The notes: generated by a model from the sequence alone, not told the origin. A stretch of 9,232 nucleotides of DNA from Akkermansia sp. (GCA_020047775.1 JAIFNK010000008.1:1-9232); one strand, 5' to 3'. Numbered from the stretch's first letter, positions 1 to 6,399 are shown. Made by a program: numbers and translations.

Positions 1-954
1 GAAGGGGTTGAGTTCCCATGACAGTCCGGCGGCTCTTGCTTCCATCTCATTGGCCGGTCCCGCCAGGCGGTCGGTGTCGTTGAGACCGGGGGAATCGCCT
101 GCCGGATGGATCGTTCCGCTGCTTTCGAAATAGACACTTAGATCCTGCTTGAGCCCGCCGTTCCGCACGTTCGTGAGGAGACCACGGGAAAAAACCGTGA
201 AGTCATGGAAATGGAGTTTCGCCCATTGAGGACTTGCGGCTAACATCGAGACACTGGCTTCGGAGACCAGGCGACTTCTCAAGTCCGCTGTCAGCGGCGG
301 ACCCTCACCCATGAGTTCCGGCGCGGCCTGGCCGGCGACAAGCGCATCCTCGGGTGCCTGCGCGGCGAGGTTTGCCCGTTGCCCGAGATCCCCGGTCCAC
401 CAGGCCATTTTCCCGCGTTGCCCGTGGGTCAGGAGTTCCATCGCCGGAACTTTCACGCCCATGGTTCCGGGATCTGCCACGGAACCGGCACCGACCAGTT
501 GCACGTCAGCGGGGCCGGTCTCGTCCGGCCCGGTGGATCCGCTGACGAGCCATTGCATCACCCGTTCGCCCGCCTGATAGTTGTTTGATTGACGGCGGTC
601 GGTCAGCGCGCCGGTATCAGGATCACGCACGACCCATGGCCTTCCGTCGGGGGCGTGCGCGTCCCAAACGCCGGTCCAGTGTTGCTGGCCATCCGCAGAC
701 ACCAGCGCGGAGTTGGCAGACACGCGCGTGTCCGGCCCCATCGCCAGCTGGAGCTGGCCGATAGCGTGGACCAGCGCCAAACGCGCGTTTGCCTGCGCCC
801 GGCGCTGGTGGTTTTCCGCTTCGGTCCTCCGCAGCTCGATGGAGGCGAGCGAAACCAGCGCGAGCATCAGGGCGGCAAGCAGGACCAGCGATAACAAAGT
901 GACGGTTAGGACGAAGCCGCCTCCTGCCATGGATGGTTGATGCTTCGTCGCCAT
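1..954 (-). CDS. Prepilin-like protein, Verru_Chthon cassette protein A type (partial, C-terminus beyond left edge)
   Basis: Read on the minus strand, ATG at 954 opens 318 codons without a stop down to base 1, so the gene is cut by the window edge. The N-terminus has a short basic/polar lead (MATKHQPSMAGGG), then a glycine-phenylalanine junction (G13/F14) and a long hydrophobic helix to about residue 38, followed by a charged helix (RRTEAENHQRRAQANARLAL). This is the class III signal and N-terminal helix of type IV pilin-like proteins. The usual Glu at mature position 5 is absent (Val18). The helix followed by ANARLAL...QLQ...GPDTRVSA is a pattern I associate with the large pseudopilin-like proteins called Verru_Chthon cassette protein A; that assignment is from memory. 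It starts 31 bp after the secreted-protein gene, suggesting one transcript. It probably acts in the envelope as part of a pseudopilus or secretion apparatus. The usual cassette partners B, C and D are not seen and may lie to the left. Confidence 0.75.
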   Translation of the reverse strand, partial: MATKHQPSMAGGGFVLTVTLLSLVLLAALMLALVSLASIELRRTEAENHQRRAQANARLALVHAIGQLQLAMGPDTRVSANSALVSADGQQHWTGVWDAHAPDGRPWVVRDPDTGALTDRRQSNNYQAGERVMQWLVSGSTGPDETGPADVQLVGAGSVADPGTMGVKVPAMELLTHGQRGKMAWWTGDLGQRANLAAQAPEDALVAGQAAPELMGEGPPLTADLRSRLVSEASVSMLAASPQWAKLHFHDFTVFSRGLLTNVRNGGLKQDLSVYFESSGTIHPAGDSPGLNDTDRLAGPANEMEARAAGLSWELNPF

Positions 955-985
955 CCGGGTGGGAGTAAATCGGGTTGCCGTGCGT

Positions 986-2023
986 TCAGTCCGCGAGGCA
1001 AAGGCGGATGAATCCCTTCTCACCTTCTGGCAGGTTCATCATCATCGGTCCGGATTCGCCGACGCTGAAAACGGACAACGCGTTGTTCGTCCTTGTTAGC
1101 GGCACCCACTGCCCGTCGTTCAGGTTGGCGGAAAATTCCACGCGGACCGGAGCTTGCAAGCCGCTTGCAGGAAGATCGAGCCGGACCAGCCGGTTTGTCG
1201 TGTCGAAGGTCAGCGGCGGTGACCAAGGCCCGCCAGTCGCGGCGAAGGCGTAAAGCAGGACCAGCGGTTGTCCGGTGGCCGTCGAGAGGTCGGTTAGTTG
1301 GTCCGGGCGCTGGTTGTAATTTGCCATGGCCCAAGTGACGAATGCCTGGCCGGGCAGCCAGGCTTGTTTGGAAGCGGTAAATCCACCCACCTCGCGGATG
1401 CTGACGGTGCCGTCAATGATTTCGGCGGGCTGAACGCGGGTCTCGTCACGGGTGTGGGAAAAATTGATCTGGTAGAAGGCCTTGTAACCCAGATTCTGGA
1501 GCAGTGTGCCGGTGACGGTGGTCACTCCCACCAAGGGACTGCTATCAGGCTCGGCCGCTAGATTCCGGATGTCTTCCTGCAGCGTGAGACCGCCCGCGAT
1601 ATAACGGGTGGTGACGGTGCCCCGGTCCTGGATCAAGCGGTGGCCGATGTTGGAGATGATCCCGGTCGGCGGATCAATCGCTCCCGCGCTGCTGTTGCTG
1701 GACAGGCTCGCAACCACGCCACGCGTGAGGATTCTGACCGTGGCGGTCACGGGGAACGTGGAAACAACCATGTTCAACGTGGTGTCGGAGTAGGCGACGT
1801 TTCCGCCTGAAAATAGAAGCCGCGAGATCGCCCCGTCCGTCACCTGCAAGTCCACGGATAGATTTCCGCTGATGTTCACGACCGCCGCCGTCGAAGGGCC
1901 GGTGCTCAGTTGATAGGCAACATCGAATTTCCCTCCCGGGGCGATTTCCAAGGTCACGGGCGTGGCCTCCGCGGGGATCGCGCCGATGAGGGTCATCAGC
2001 AAAAGAAGGGGGGCTCGTTTCAT
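986..2023 (-). CDS. Secreted protein of unknown function with signal peptide
   Basis: A 345-aa protein that I do not recognise. Residues 1 to about 21 form a signal peptide (MKRAPLLLLMTLIGAIPAEA, cleavage probably after AEA), so it is exported. The mature part is rich in Thr, Val, Ser and Gly and reads as beta-rich, with no Cys until the C-terminus. The last 50 residues (VRVEFSANLNDGQWVPL ... GFIRLCLAD) resemble the C-terminal strand pattern of many verrucomicrobial exported proteins, where a 'sample value/measure' phrase ends in F(F/I)RL; this is an impression, not a domain hit. A GTG lies in frame immediately before the ATG at 2023; the ATG is preferred. The gene is divergent from the sigma factor gene and lies just upstream of the prepilin-like gene, so it may be a surface or pseudopilus-associated component. 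Confidence 0.7.
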   Translation of the reverse strand: MKRAPLLLLMTLIGAIPAEATPVTLEIAPGGKFDVAYQLSTGPSTAAVVNISGNLSVDLQVTDGAISRLLFSGGNVAYSDTTLNMVVSTFPVTATVRILTRGVVASLSSNSSAGAIDPPTGIISNIGHRLIQDRGTVTTRYIAGGLTLQEDIRNLAAEPDSSPLVGVTTVTGTLLQNLGYKAFYQINFSHTRDETRVQPAEIIDGTVSIREVGGFTASKQAWLPGQAFVTWAMANYNQRPDQLTDLSTATGQPLVLLYAFAATGGPWSPPLTFDTTNRLVRLDLPASGLQAPVRVEFSANLNDGQWVPLTRTNNALSVFSVGESGPMMMNLPEGEKGFIRLCLAD

Positions 2024-2030
2024 CACGCGA

Positions 2031-2058
2031 ACTATGCCGATATCCGCCCGTGCTGCAA
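2031..2058 (-). promoter_or_regulatory. Weak candidate promoter for the secreted-protein/prepilin operon
   Basis: On the minus strand TTGCAG (2058-2053) and CATAGT (2036-2031) are separated by 16 bp, resembling -35 and -10 boxes. Only 7 bp separate the -10-like box from the ATG at 2023, which would make the message leaderless or nearly so. The match to consensus is modest and the assignment is tentative. I see no convincing promoter for the divergent sigma factor gene in the same 98-bp intergenic stretch. Confidence 0.22.
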
Positions 2059-2121
2059 GCGGTTGATTACAAACTATTTTGCAGGTTGCCCGCCCGCCTG
2101 TCGTCGTTTAGAAATCCGGCG

Positions 2122-2877
2122 ATGTCAGGCTCCAAGCCATCTCTCCGTGATTCCGCTCCGGCCAACGGTCTTTTTCCGACGACCCGCTGGACCATTGTCC
2201 GCGACCTGAACAACGGTGAACGGCGTTTGCGTTTCCTAGCCTGGGACGATTTCTGCCGCTCCTATCAAATGCCGCTGTATCTCTGGTTGCATGGCAGGAC
2301 CGGGAATTCCCATCTGGCGGAAGAGCTTGTCCAGTCGTTTCTGTCGAAACTGCATTTGAAGGAACACGCCATCGACTCCCTGCACCCCTCCGGCGGTCAG
2401 CTTCGCTCCTGGCTCCTTGCTTGTTTGCGGCGGCACTGGATCGACGAGTGGCGCGGACGTGTGCCGGAGATGGCGGAAATTCCTTTGGAAACCGAAGCGC
2501 AAGCCATCTCGGGAGACGAGATTTACGACCGGGAGTGGGCGTTCAGCCTTTCCCGGCGGGTGTTGGCAGGCATGCGCGACGAGTATGTCGCTCGGGGGAA
2601 GAGCTTGCTGTTTGAAAAGCTGCTGGAGTCCCTGGACAGCCCGGATGAAGTGGACCGTGCGGGAGTCTGCCGGAGTCTGGAGATGACGGAAAACCACTTC
2701 GCAGTCGCCTACATGCGGTTCCGCGAGCGCCTTGCCGTCCGCTTACGGGAGGAAGTCGCCGCCACGGTGATCGGGAGCGATGCCGGGGAAATCGACGCCG
2801 AACTTCGCCACCTCATCGGCATCCTTTCCCGCCAGGGCGGACTGGCTGCCGTCTCCGGCAACACCCGTTATTCCTAA
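2122..2877 (+). CDS. ECF-type sigma-70 family factor of the STPK-associated kind
   Basis: A 251-aa transcription initiation factor. The N-terminal FPTTRWTIVRDL (residues 18-29), then F..FC..Y..PLY.W......S..AEELVQSFLSKL (about 43-77) and GQLRSWLLACLRRHWIDEWR (92-111), match the sigma region 2 layout of the planctomycete/verrucomicrobial ECF sigma factors encoded beside Ser/Thr kinases. Residues about 135-165 (YDREWAFSLSRRVLAGMRDEY) and the tail (LREEVAATV ... DAELRHLIGILS) are also typical of that group. The region 4 helix-turn-helix (about 172-212) is less canonical: the usual SYAEIA-like first helix is replaced by SPDEVDRAGVCRSLEMTENH. The ATG at 2122 is chosen because homologues start about 15-20 residues before FPTTRW; an in-frame GTG at 2050 would add 24 residues unlike the family. 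It probably directs RNA polymerase to a dedicated promoter set. The kinase gene follows 62 bp later, and no anti-sigma factor is present. Confidence 0.8.
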   Translation: MSGSKPSLRDSAPANGLFPTTRWTIVRDLNNGERRLRFLAWDDFCRSYQMPLYLWLHGRTGNSHLAEELVQSFLSKLHLKEHAIDSLHPSGGQLRSWLLACLRRHWIDEWRGRVPEMAEIPLETEAQAISGDEIYDREWAFSLSRRVLAGMRDEYVARGKSLLFEKLLESLDSPDEVDRAGVCRSLEMTENHFAVAYMRFRERLAVRLREEVAATVIGSDAGEIDAELRHLIGILSRQGGLAAVSGNTRYS

Positions 2878-2901
2878 CCTGCGTCATTGACGCGACTAAT
2901 T

Positions 2902-2932
2902 TGTCACATTCCGGAAATTTCCACGTTTCCCC
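2902..2932 (+). promoter_or_regulatory. Candidate ECF-type promoter, copy A, upstream of the kinase gene
   Basis: TGTCACATT (2902-2910), 13 bp, then CGTTTCCCC (2924-2932). The same two 9-bp blocks with identical spacing recur at 6629 and 6810. TGTCAC and CGTT are 16 bp apart, the geometry of an ECF sigma promoter, and I recall TGTCACA/CGTC as the signature of ECF41-type sigma targets. A transcript starting a few bases after CGTT would begin at the kinase start, giving a leader of only about 5 bases. A 5-bp inverted repeat (GCGTC-ATT-GACGC, 2881-2893) lies 8 bp upstream of the first block. Confidence 0.6.
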
Positions 2933-2939
2933 ATTGGAA

Positions 2940-4403
2940 ATGACTCCCGCCGACCCTCTCACCTTGTCCGGATCCGCCTTGGCGTGGTTGTTCGGCGAGG
3001 CGTTGCACGTGGGCGTCGCGGCCGCTCCGCCGGAAACGCCGGACTGGTGGCAGGATCCGGCATTTCCATTTGTGCCGGTTTCCTTCGTCGGTCGTGGCGG
3101 CTCCGGTTTTGTGTGGAAGGCCAGCCGCCGCGACGGGCGCGGATTCGTAGCCCTCAAGCTCGTCCCTTTCCGCTCGGATCCCATCCGCCTGCAGCAGCGC
3201 TGGCAGGATGAATGCGCTGCTCTTGCCAAGATCCAGCACCCGAACCTCGTCGCGCTCATCGATCACGGTCGCTCGCCCGACGGACTCTCCGGCTGGCTTG
3301 CCATGGAGTGGATCGAGGGCACCTGCCTTGCCCGCAGACTCGGGAATAGCGGCGGAATCCCCTGCGAGGAAGTCCTTGCCATCGTACCGCAGCTCGTCGA
3401 CGGCCTCTCGGCACTCCATCGGGCAGGTCTTGTCCACCGCGATATCAAACCCTCGAATATCCTGATGGAAAGTGATTCCGGTCGCGTCGTCGTCGCGGAC
3501 CTCGGCATCGCCCACGACCTCGGAGCGGATGTCGACCATCGCGTCACCCGCACCTTCGAGCAACCACTCACCCCCGGGTATTCTCCCCCGGAAATGTTTA
3601 AACCCAACTACCAGCCAACGGCCGTGGGTGATCAATATTCCCTCGCTTTCACCCTCTGGGAACTCCTCACCGGCACCATGCCCGTTGGAGCCTTCGCCCG
3701 ACTGCATCACCTCTGCAAATGCCCGGAGGGACTGGACGCCGTCGTGCGTAAGGCACTCGCTAACGATCCGGCCAACCGCTTCCCCGACCTCGCGGGTTTT
3801 GGTCAGGCCTTCCAACAAGCTGCCGCCCGCCCGCCGCGCTCGCATTTTCTCATCGGTATCATCGGCCTGCTTTGCATCATCGTCGCGATCTTCTTCGTCA
3901 CCCGCCCCGCCCCGTTTCCCAAACGGTTCCAGAGCGGGAAAATCCACGTGAATGAAAACCGCGCGCAATTCATGCAAATCGACCTTACCCTGCAAAGAGA
4001 CGGCGGATTTTTCGCGAAAATCCGCACCACCAGTCTGGATCCGTTGTTCGGCTTCGACGGTCGGGTCCACATGGTCTTTCGCGATGCCACGGGCCGGATC
4101 GTCCACGACCTCATGACCGATGGTTATGGCGTTAACGGTCGCCTCATCCCCGGTTCCAAGCACGACCGCCTCGACAACTGGAATAGCAACATCCCGCCCA
4201 AGGCCGCCCCCCTTGTGGCCTCCGTGGATTTTCTGGCCGCCCCGAGCGCCAGAACCTTGGAAGAACGCGCCACGATCAACCAACAGGCAGTTCAAAAGGA
4301 CCTTAAAGCCATCAAAGCGGGAGCTGCCGCCGGCATCGAAGCCCTGTCGAGAATGCTCTCCCGCATTCCTCCCGAAAAAAAGGAGCCGCCGGCGACCGAA
4401 TGA
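2940..4403 (+). CDS. Transmembrane Ser/Thr protein kinase (Hanks type) with unknown outer domain
   Basis: A 487-aa kinase. The catalytic domain covers about residues 45-295: glycine loop GRGGSG (51-56), ATP-binding Lys in VALK (K73), helix-C Glu (E91), catalytic loop HRDIKPSN (166-173, with D168, K170 and N173), metal-binding DLG (187-189, in place of DFG), activation segment ending in SPPE (215-218, in place of APE), and DQYSLAFTLWELLTG (231-245). All key residues are present, so it should be active. One membrane helix follows at about 303-320. The C-terminal 165 residues, probably outside the cytoplasm, are beta-rich at first and end in a helical, Lys/Glu-rich tail; I recognise no known sensor fold such as PASTA or WD40. 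The ATG at 2940 is preferred over an in-frame TTG at 2901 because that TTG lies at the edge of the promoter-like motif. It sits directly behind the sigma factor gene, a known planctomycete/verrucomicrobial pairing, and probably signals to or with it. Confidence 0.9.
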   Translation: MTPADPLTLSGSALAWLFGEALHVGVAAAPPETPDWWQDPAFPFVPVSFVGRGGSGFVWKASRRDGRGFVALKLVPFRSDPIRLQQRWQDECAALAKIQHPNLVALIDHGRSPDGLSGWLAMEWIEGTCLARRLGNSGGIPCEEVLAIVPQLVDGLSALHRAGLVHRDIKPSNILMESDSGRVVVADLGIAHDLGADVDHRVTRTFEQPLTPGYSPPEMFKPNYQPTAVGDQYSLAFTLWELLTGTMPVGAFARLHHLCKCPEGLDAVVRKALANDPANRFPDLAGFGQAFQQAAARPPRSHFLIGIIGLLCIIVAIFFVTRPAPFPKRFQSGKIHVNENRAQFMQIDLTLQRDGGFFAKIRTTSLDPLFGFDGRVHMVFRDATGRIVHDLMTDGYGVNGRLIPGSKHDRLDNWNSNIPPKAAPLVASVDFLAAPSARTLEERATINQQAVQKDLKAIKAGAAAGIEALSRMLSRIPPEKKEPPATE

Positions 4404-4432
4404 AAATCAGTCTGGACTAGCCTCACGGTGCT

Positions 4433-4452
4433 GCGGTCTGTATGGGGACCGC
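4433..4452 (+). other. Small hairpin after the kinase gene
   Basis: GCGGTC (4433-4438), 8-base loop, GACCGC (4447-4452): a perfect 6-bp stem between the kinase stop and the PEP-CTERM gene. GTGC/GCAC just outside could add a second stem. No T-run follows, so it is not a standard intrinsic terminator. It could protect the 3' end of the kinase message or be chance. Confidence 0.3.
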
Positions 4453-4516
4453 GCCTATCGCACAAGACCTTCTCAGGACGTGTCTTGAATCCTGAATTCC
4501 ACTCAATTTTCCCGCC

Positions 4517-5203
4517 ATGACACCCCGCTTTTTGCTCCCATTGTTCGCGATCTTTTCGTCCCCCGCGCAAGCGGTCTCCGTCGTCATCGACACCTTCTCC
4601 GGTTCCTACCTGAGCCGCGACATCGCCTATCCCGGTGACGGTATTCTGAGCATCCGCATCACCGGCGACACCAACGACTCCTTCCTCTCCACCACCACCG
4701 GAAACGCCACCGCCACCGCCTTTTCCAAAAGCGCCATCATGCTCGCCGACCGCGATGCCAGCACCACCGACCTTCGCCTCACCTTCAGCACTCCCGTCAC
4801 CCAGCTCATCGTCACCTTCACCGATGTGGATTCCGATTTGGGTTCCTCCCTCGTCACCGGCCTGACGCCGAACGATCTGCTCGTCGCCTACGACTACGCC
4901 GGAACTGCTACCGCTACCTCGTCAGGCAGTAACGCCCCCACGGTTCCTGCCGGAGCCACCGCCTCCCCGCTCACCGTGCTGGGCCAGCTCGTCCAGGCCT
5001 CGAACACCACCACCCGGGCCATCGCCACCTTCAGTTTCTCCTCCCCGCAGACCTTCGTCCGCATCAACTACCAGAATGGAATCAACGGCAGTACCGGCGG
5101 CGGAGTCGGCGTGACCGGCATCACCTTCGAAGCCGTCCCGGAGCCCTCCGCCGCAGCTCTGCTCGCCCTCTCGGCGCTCGCCCTCCTCCGCCGCAGGCGA
5201 TAA
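4517..5203 (+). CDS. PEP-CTERM sorting-domain exported protein
   Basis: A 228-aa exported protein. An N-terminal signal peptide covers residues 1-19 (MTPRFLLPLFAIFSSPAQA). The mature domain is Thr/Ser-rich, beta-type and without Cys, with FSTPVTQLIVTFTDVDSD and FSFSSPQTFVRINYQNG segments like those of adhesin or matrix-type PEP-CTERM proteins. The last 22 residues begin with VPEPS, continue as a hydrophobic Ala/Leu helix and end in RRRR. This is the tripartite PEP-CTERM signal recognised by exosortase, in the short verrucomicrobial form. It should be processed at the membrane and released to the surface or matrix. The ATG lies 114 bp after the kinase stop, with no Shine-Dalgarno. Co-regulation with the sigma/kinase pair is possible but not shown, because the TGTCACATT motif is absent here. 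No exosortase gene lies in the window. The mature domain's function is unknown. Confidence 0.85.
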   Translation: MTPRFLLPLFAIFSSPAQAVSVVIDTFSGSYLSRDIAYPGDGILSIRITGDTNDSFLSTTTGNATATAFSKSAIMLADRDASTTDLRLTFSTPVTQLIVTFTDVDSDLGSSLVTGLTPNDLLVAYDYAGTATATSSGSNAPTVPAGATASPLTVLGQLVQASNTTTRAIATFSFSSPQTFVRINYQNGINGSTGGGVGVTGITFEAVPEPSAAALLALSALALLRRRR

Positions 5204-5206
5204 GGA

Positions 5207-5228
5207 GAGGGAACACTCCTGTTCCCTC
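5207..5228 (+). terminator. Hairpin directly after the PEP-CTERM gene, possible terminator
   Basis: GAGGGAAC (5207-5214), 6-base loop, GTTCCCTC (5221-5228) is a perfect 8-bp stem starting 4 bases after the stop codon. It is followed by AAAAACC rather than a T-run, so it is an imperfect intrinsic terminator in the plus direction. The position suggests transcription stops or RNA is stabilised here. Confidence 0.5.
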
Positions 5229-5260
5229 AAAAACCAAGGGATCCGCGATGGGAAAGCAGA

Positions 5261-5290
5261 CATTTGTCTTGAAGTGACTCCTCATTTGTC
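5261..5290 (+). promoter_or_regulatory. Candidate operator: CATTTGTC direct repeats before the antitoxin gene
   Basis: CATTTGTC occurs at 5261-5268 and again at 5283-5290, a start-to-start distance of 22 bp, or about two helical turns, on the same DNA face. The second copy ends 13 bp before the antitoxin ATG. Xre-type antitoxins of RES systems repress their own promoter, so this is a plausible binding site. It is only a two-copy 8-mer and could be chance. Confidence 0.3.
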
Positions 5291-5303
5291 CAATGTTTCA
5301 GCC

Positions 5304-5708
5304 ATGAGTCAGGCAATCTTCGACCTCAACGAAAGCACCCCCGCCGCCATGATGCGGCGCATCCGCAGCGGCCTGCCTGCGGAAAGCTTCGTCCAAGCCG
5401 CCGAAAAACTCGGCGTCTCCCAGGAAATGCTCGCCACCAAACTCGGCCTCGTCGCCCGCACGCTCAACCGCAAGCGCAGGGCCCGGGAAAAACTATCCCC
5501 TCAGGAATCCGAGCGCATCCTGAGGGTCGCCCGCGTTTGGAACCGGGCGCGCACCTTGTTCCGCAACGATGACGCCATCGCGGAATGGCTGCTGCGTCCC
5601 AGTGCTTCGCTCGATCATGCGGCGCCCTTGGATTTGCTGGATACCGACATCGGCACGGCTGAAGTGGAGGGCCTCATCACCGGACTCGCCTACGGGAATT
5701 TCCAATAA
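5304..5708 (+). CDS. Xre/MbcA/ParS-type antitoxin (DUF2384) of a RES toxin-antitoxin pair
   Basis: A 134-aa antitoxin. Residues about 24-62 (LPAESFVQAAEKLGVSQEML and onward) form a helix-turn-helix region, typical of the Xre-like N-terminus. Residues about 68-134 (ERILRVARVWNRARTLFRN ... AIAEWLL ... PLDLLDTDIGTAEVEGLITG) match the DUF2384 toxin-binding domain with its A..LF, WL, P..LL.T..G pattern and short C-terminal helix. It would neutralise the RES toxin by covering its active site and probably represses the operon. The ATG at 5304 is preferred; an in-frame GTG at 5274 would add 10 residues lying within the candidate operator. The toxin gene starts 6 bp after its stop, the usual antitoxin-first order. 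Confidence 0.88.
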   Translation: MSQAIFDLNESTPAAMMRRIRSGLPAESFVQAAEKLGVSQEMLATKLGLVARTLNRKRRAREKLSPQESERILRVARVWNRARTLFRNDDAIAEWLLRPSASLDHAAPLDLLDTDIGTAEVEGLITGLAYGNFQ

Positions 5709-5714
5709 ATCCCC

Positions 5715-6170
5715 ATGCTTCTCCACCGCATTTGCGCTGCGGAATTCGGCAGCACCGCCCAGGCCGCGTTCAGTGGCCAGGGTGGCGTGTACGGCTCCGG
5801 ACGATGGCACCAACGCGGACGCCCCATCGTTTACACGGCGGCGCACCGGTCCCTCGCCTTGTTGGAAATCATGGTGCATCTCGATGCCCGCTGGCCGTTG
5901 CAGCCGATGGTGGCATGGGAAATCGAAGTTCCCGAACCAGCCATCCGGATCCCCGCCGATCTGCCGGCGGATTGGAAATCCAATCTCCAAGGCACCCGCG
6001 CCTACGGCGAAAAATGGCTTTCAAACCAGGAATCCGCCGCCCTGCGCGTGCCAAGCGTGATCGTCCCTGCGGAATTCAACGTCCTGCTCAATCCCGCGCA
6101 CCCGGACTTCCGTCTCGACTGGGTGCGAAGCGGACCCGAGTCCGTGGAAATCGACCCCCGCCTGCTCTGA
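5715..6170 (+). CDS. RES-domain toxin (NAD+-targeting)
   Basis: A 151-aa protein, the usual size for a stand-alone RES toxin. The family's namesake residues are visible: Arg30 in GGVYGSGRWHQRG, Glu51 in SLALLEIMVH and Ser114 in VPSVIVPAEFNVLLNP, with Tyr40 (VYTAAHRS) also conserved. Known relatives either degrade NAD+ (MbcT-type NAD+ phosphorylase, other NAD+ hydrolases) or ADP-ribosylate phosphoribosyl pyrophosphate synthetase (ParT). Which of these applies here cannot be told from sequence by eye. It acts in the cytoplasm and is held in check by the antitoxin encoded 6 bp upstream. All catalytic residues are present and the frame is intact, so the system looks functional. Confidence 0.9.
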   Translation: MLLHRICAAEFGSTAQAAFSGQGGVYGSGRWHQRGRPIVYTAAHRSLALLEIMVHLDARWPLQPMVAWEIEVPEPAIRIPADLPADWKSNLQGTRAYGEKWLSNQESAALRVPSVIVPAEFNVLLNPAHPDFRLDWVRSGPESVEIDPRLL

Positions 6171-6188
6171 CCCAGACGCGAAGCTGGA

Positions 6189-6209
6189 GCGCGGAACTTC
6201 AGTCCGCGC
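6189..6209 (+). repeat. Hairpin 1 after the RES gene
   Basis: GCGCGGA (6189-6195), 7-base loop, TCCGCGC (6203-6209): a perfect 7-bp stem 18 bp after the toxin stop. An alternative outer pairing of GACGCG (6175-6180) with CGCGTC (6207-6212) competes with it. The sequence around it (GGAGCGCGGAACTTCAGTCC) looks like a dispersed intergenic element that I associate with verrucomicrobial genomes. It may also serve as transcription end of the toxin operon, although there is no T-run. Confidence 0.45.
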
Positions 6210-6230
6210 GTCAGGATGCGGAAACGTGGC

Positions 6231-6247
6231 GGCGGTTTCCAACCGCC
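6231..6247 (+). repeat. Hairpin 2 after the RES gene
   Basis: GGCGGTT (6231-6237), loop TCC, AACCGCC (6241-6247): a compact perfect 7-bp stem. Together with hairpin 1 it forms a 60-bp double-stem unit that may be one dispersed repeat element or a bidirectional transcription barrier. No T-run follows. Confidence 0.45.
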
Positions 6248-6257
6248 ATGCCCGAAT

Positions 6258-6273
6258 CCATCCAATTGGATGG
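6258..6273. repeat. 16-bp perfect palindrome
   Basis: CCATCCAATTGGATGG is its own reverse complement. It lies 10 bp after hairpin 2 and 4 bp before the first 9-bp array, in non-coding DNA. It could be a protein-binding site, but it is more likely part of the composite repeat region. Confidence 0.5.
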
Positions 6274-6277
6274 CACC

Positions 6278-6304
6278 ACGAATCCTACGAATCTCACGAA
6301 TCTT
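6278..6304. repeat. Three 9-bp tandem units, ACGAATCNN
   Basis: ACGAATCCT (6278-6286), ACGAATCTC (6287-6295) and ACGAATCTT (6296-6304) are exactly adjacent and share the first seven bases. Arrays like this, reading as NxTNxTN in one frame, are common dispersed intergenic elements in Planctomycetes and Verrucomicrobia in my experience of such sequences. Function is unknown. Confidence 0.7.
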
Positions 6305-6372
6305 TAATCCCTTATGACTTTTATTCACCTCATCTGAAGAGCGCGTTCAATCACGCCTGTAACCCTCTCATT

Positions 6373-6399
6373 TTCCGTGTATTCTGTGTGTTCCGTGGT
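6373..6399. repeat. Three 9-bp degenerate tandem units, TTCYGTGNN
   Basis: TTCCGTGTA (6373-6381), TTCTGTGTG (6382-6390) and TTCCGTGGT (6391-6399) are exactly adjacent. On the other strand this reads as a CACGGAA/CACAGAA series. It has the same unit length and copy number as the array at 6278 but a different sequence, with 68 bp between the two arrays. Confidence 0.65.

Noticed and set aside
2901..2939. TTG start at 2901 for the kinase
   Set aside because: It lies at the edge of the TGTCACATT block, so the codons up to 2940 are better read as promoter; the ATG at 2940 leaves the kinase fold intact.
2904..4295. Long open frame on the minus strand opposite the kinase
   Set aside because: It is fully antisense to a kinase with all catalytic motifs. 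Its translation is low-complexity Gly/Glu/Asp-rich with no domain, a product of high-GC codon bias.
4481..5273. TGTCTTGAA shared 36-39 bp before the PEP-CTERM and antitoxin starts (4481 and 5265)
   Set aside because: A single 9-mer shared by two sites is expected by chance many times in a 9-kb window, and the flanks do not align.
5493..5990. Minus-strand open frame spanning the antitoxin/toxin junction
   Set aside because: It overlaps two recognised genes with intact family motifs and shows no protein family features.
6278..6399. Could the 9-bp arrays be a CRISPR array?
   Set aside because: Units are 9 bp, directly adjacent, without spacers, and there are no cas genes.
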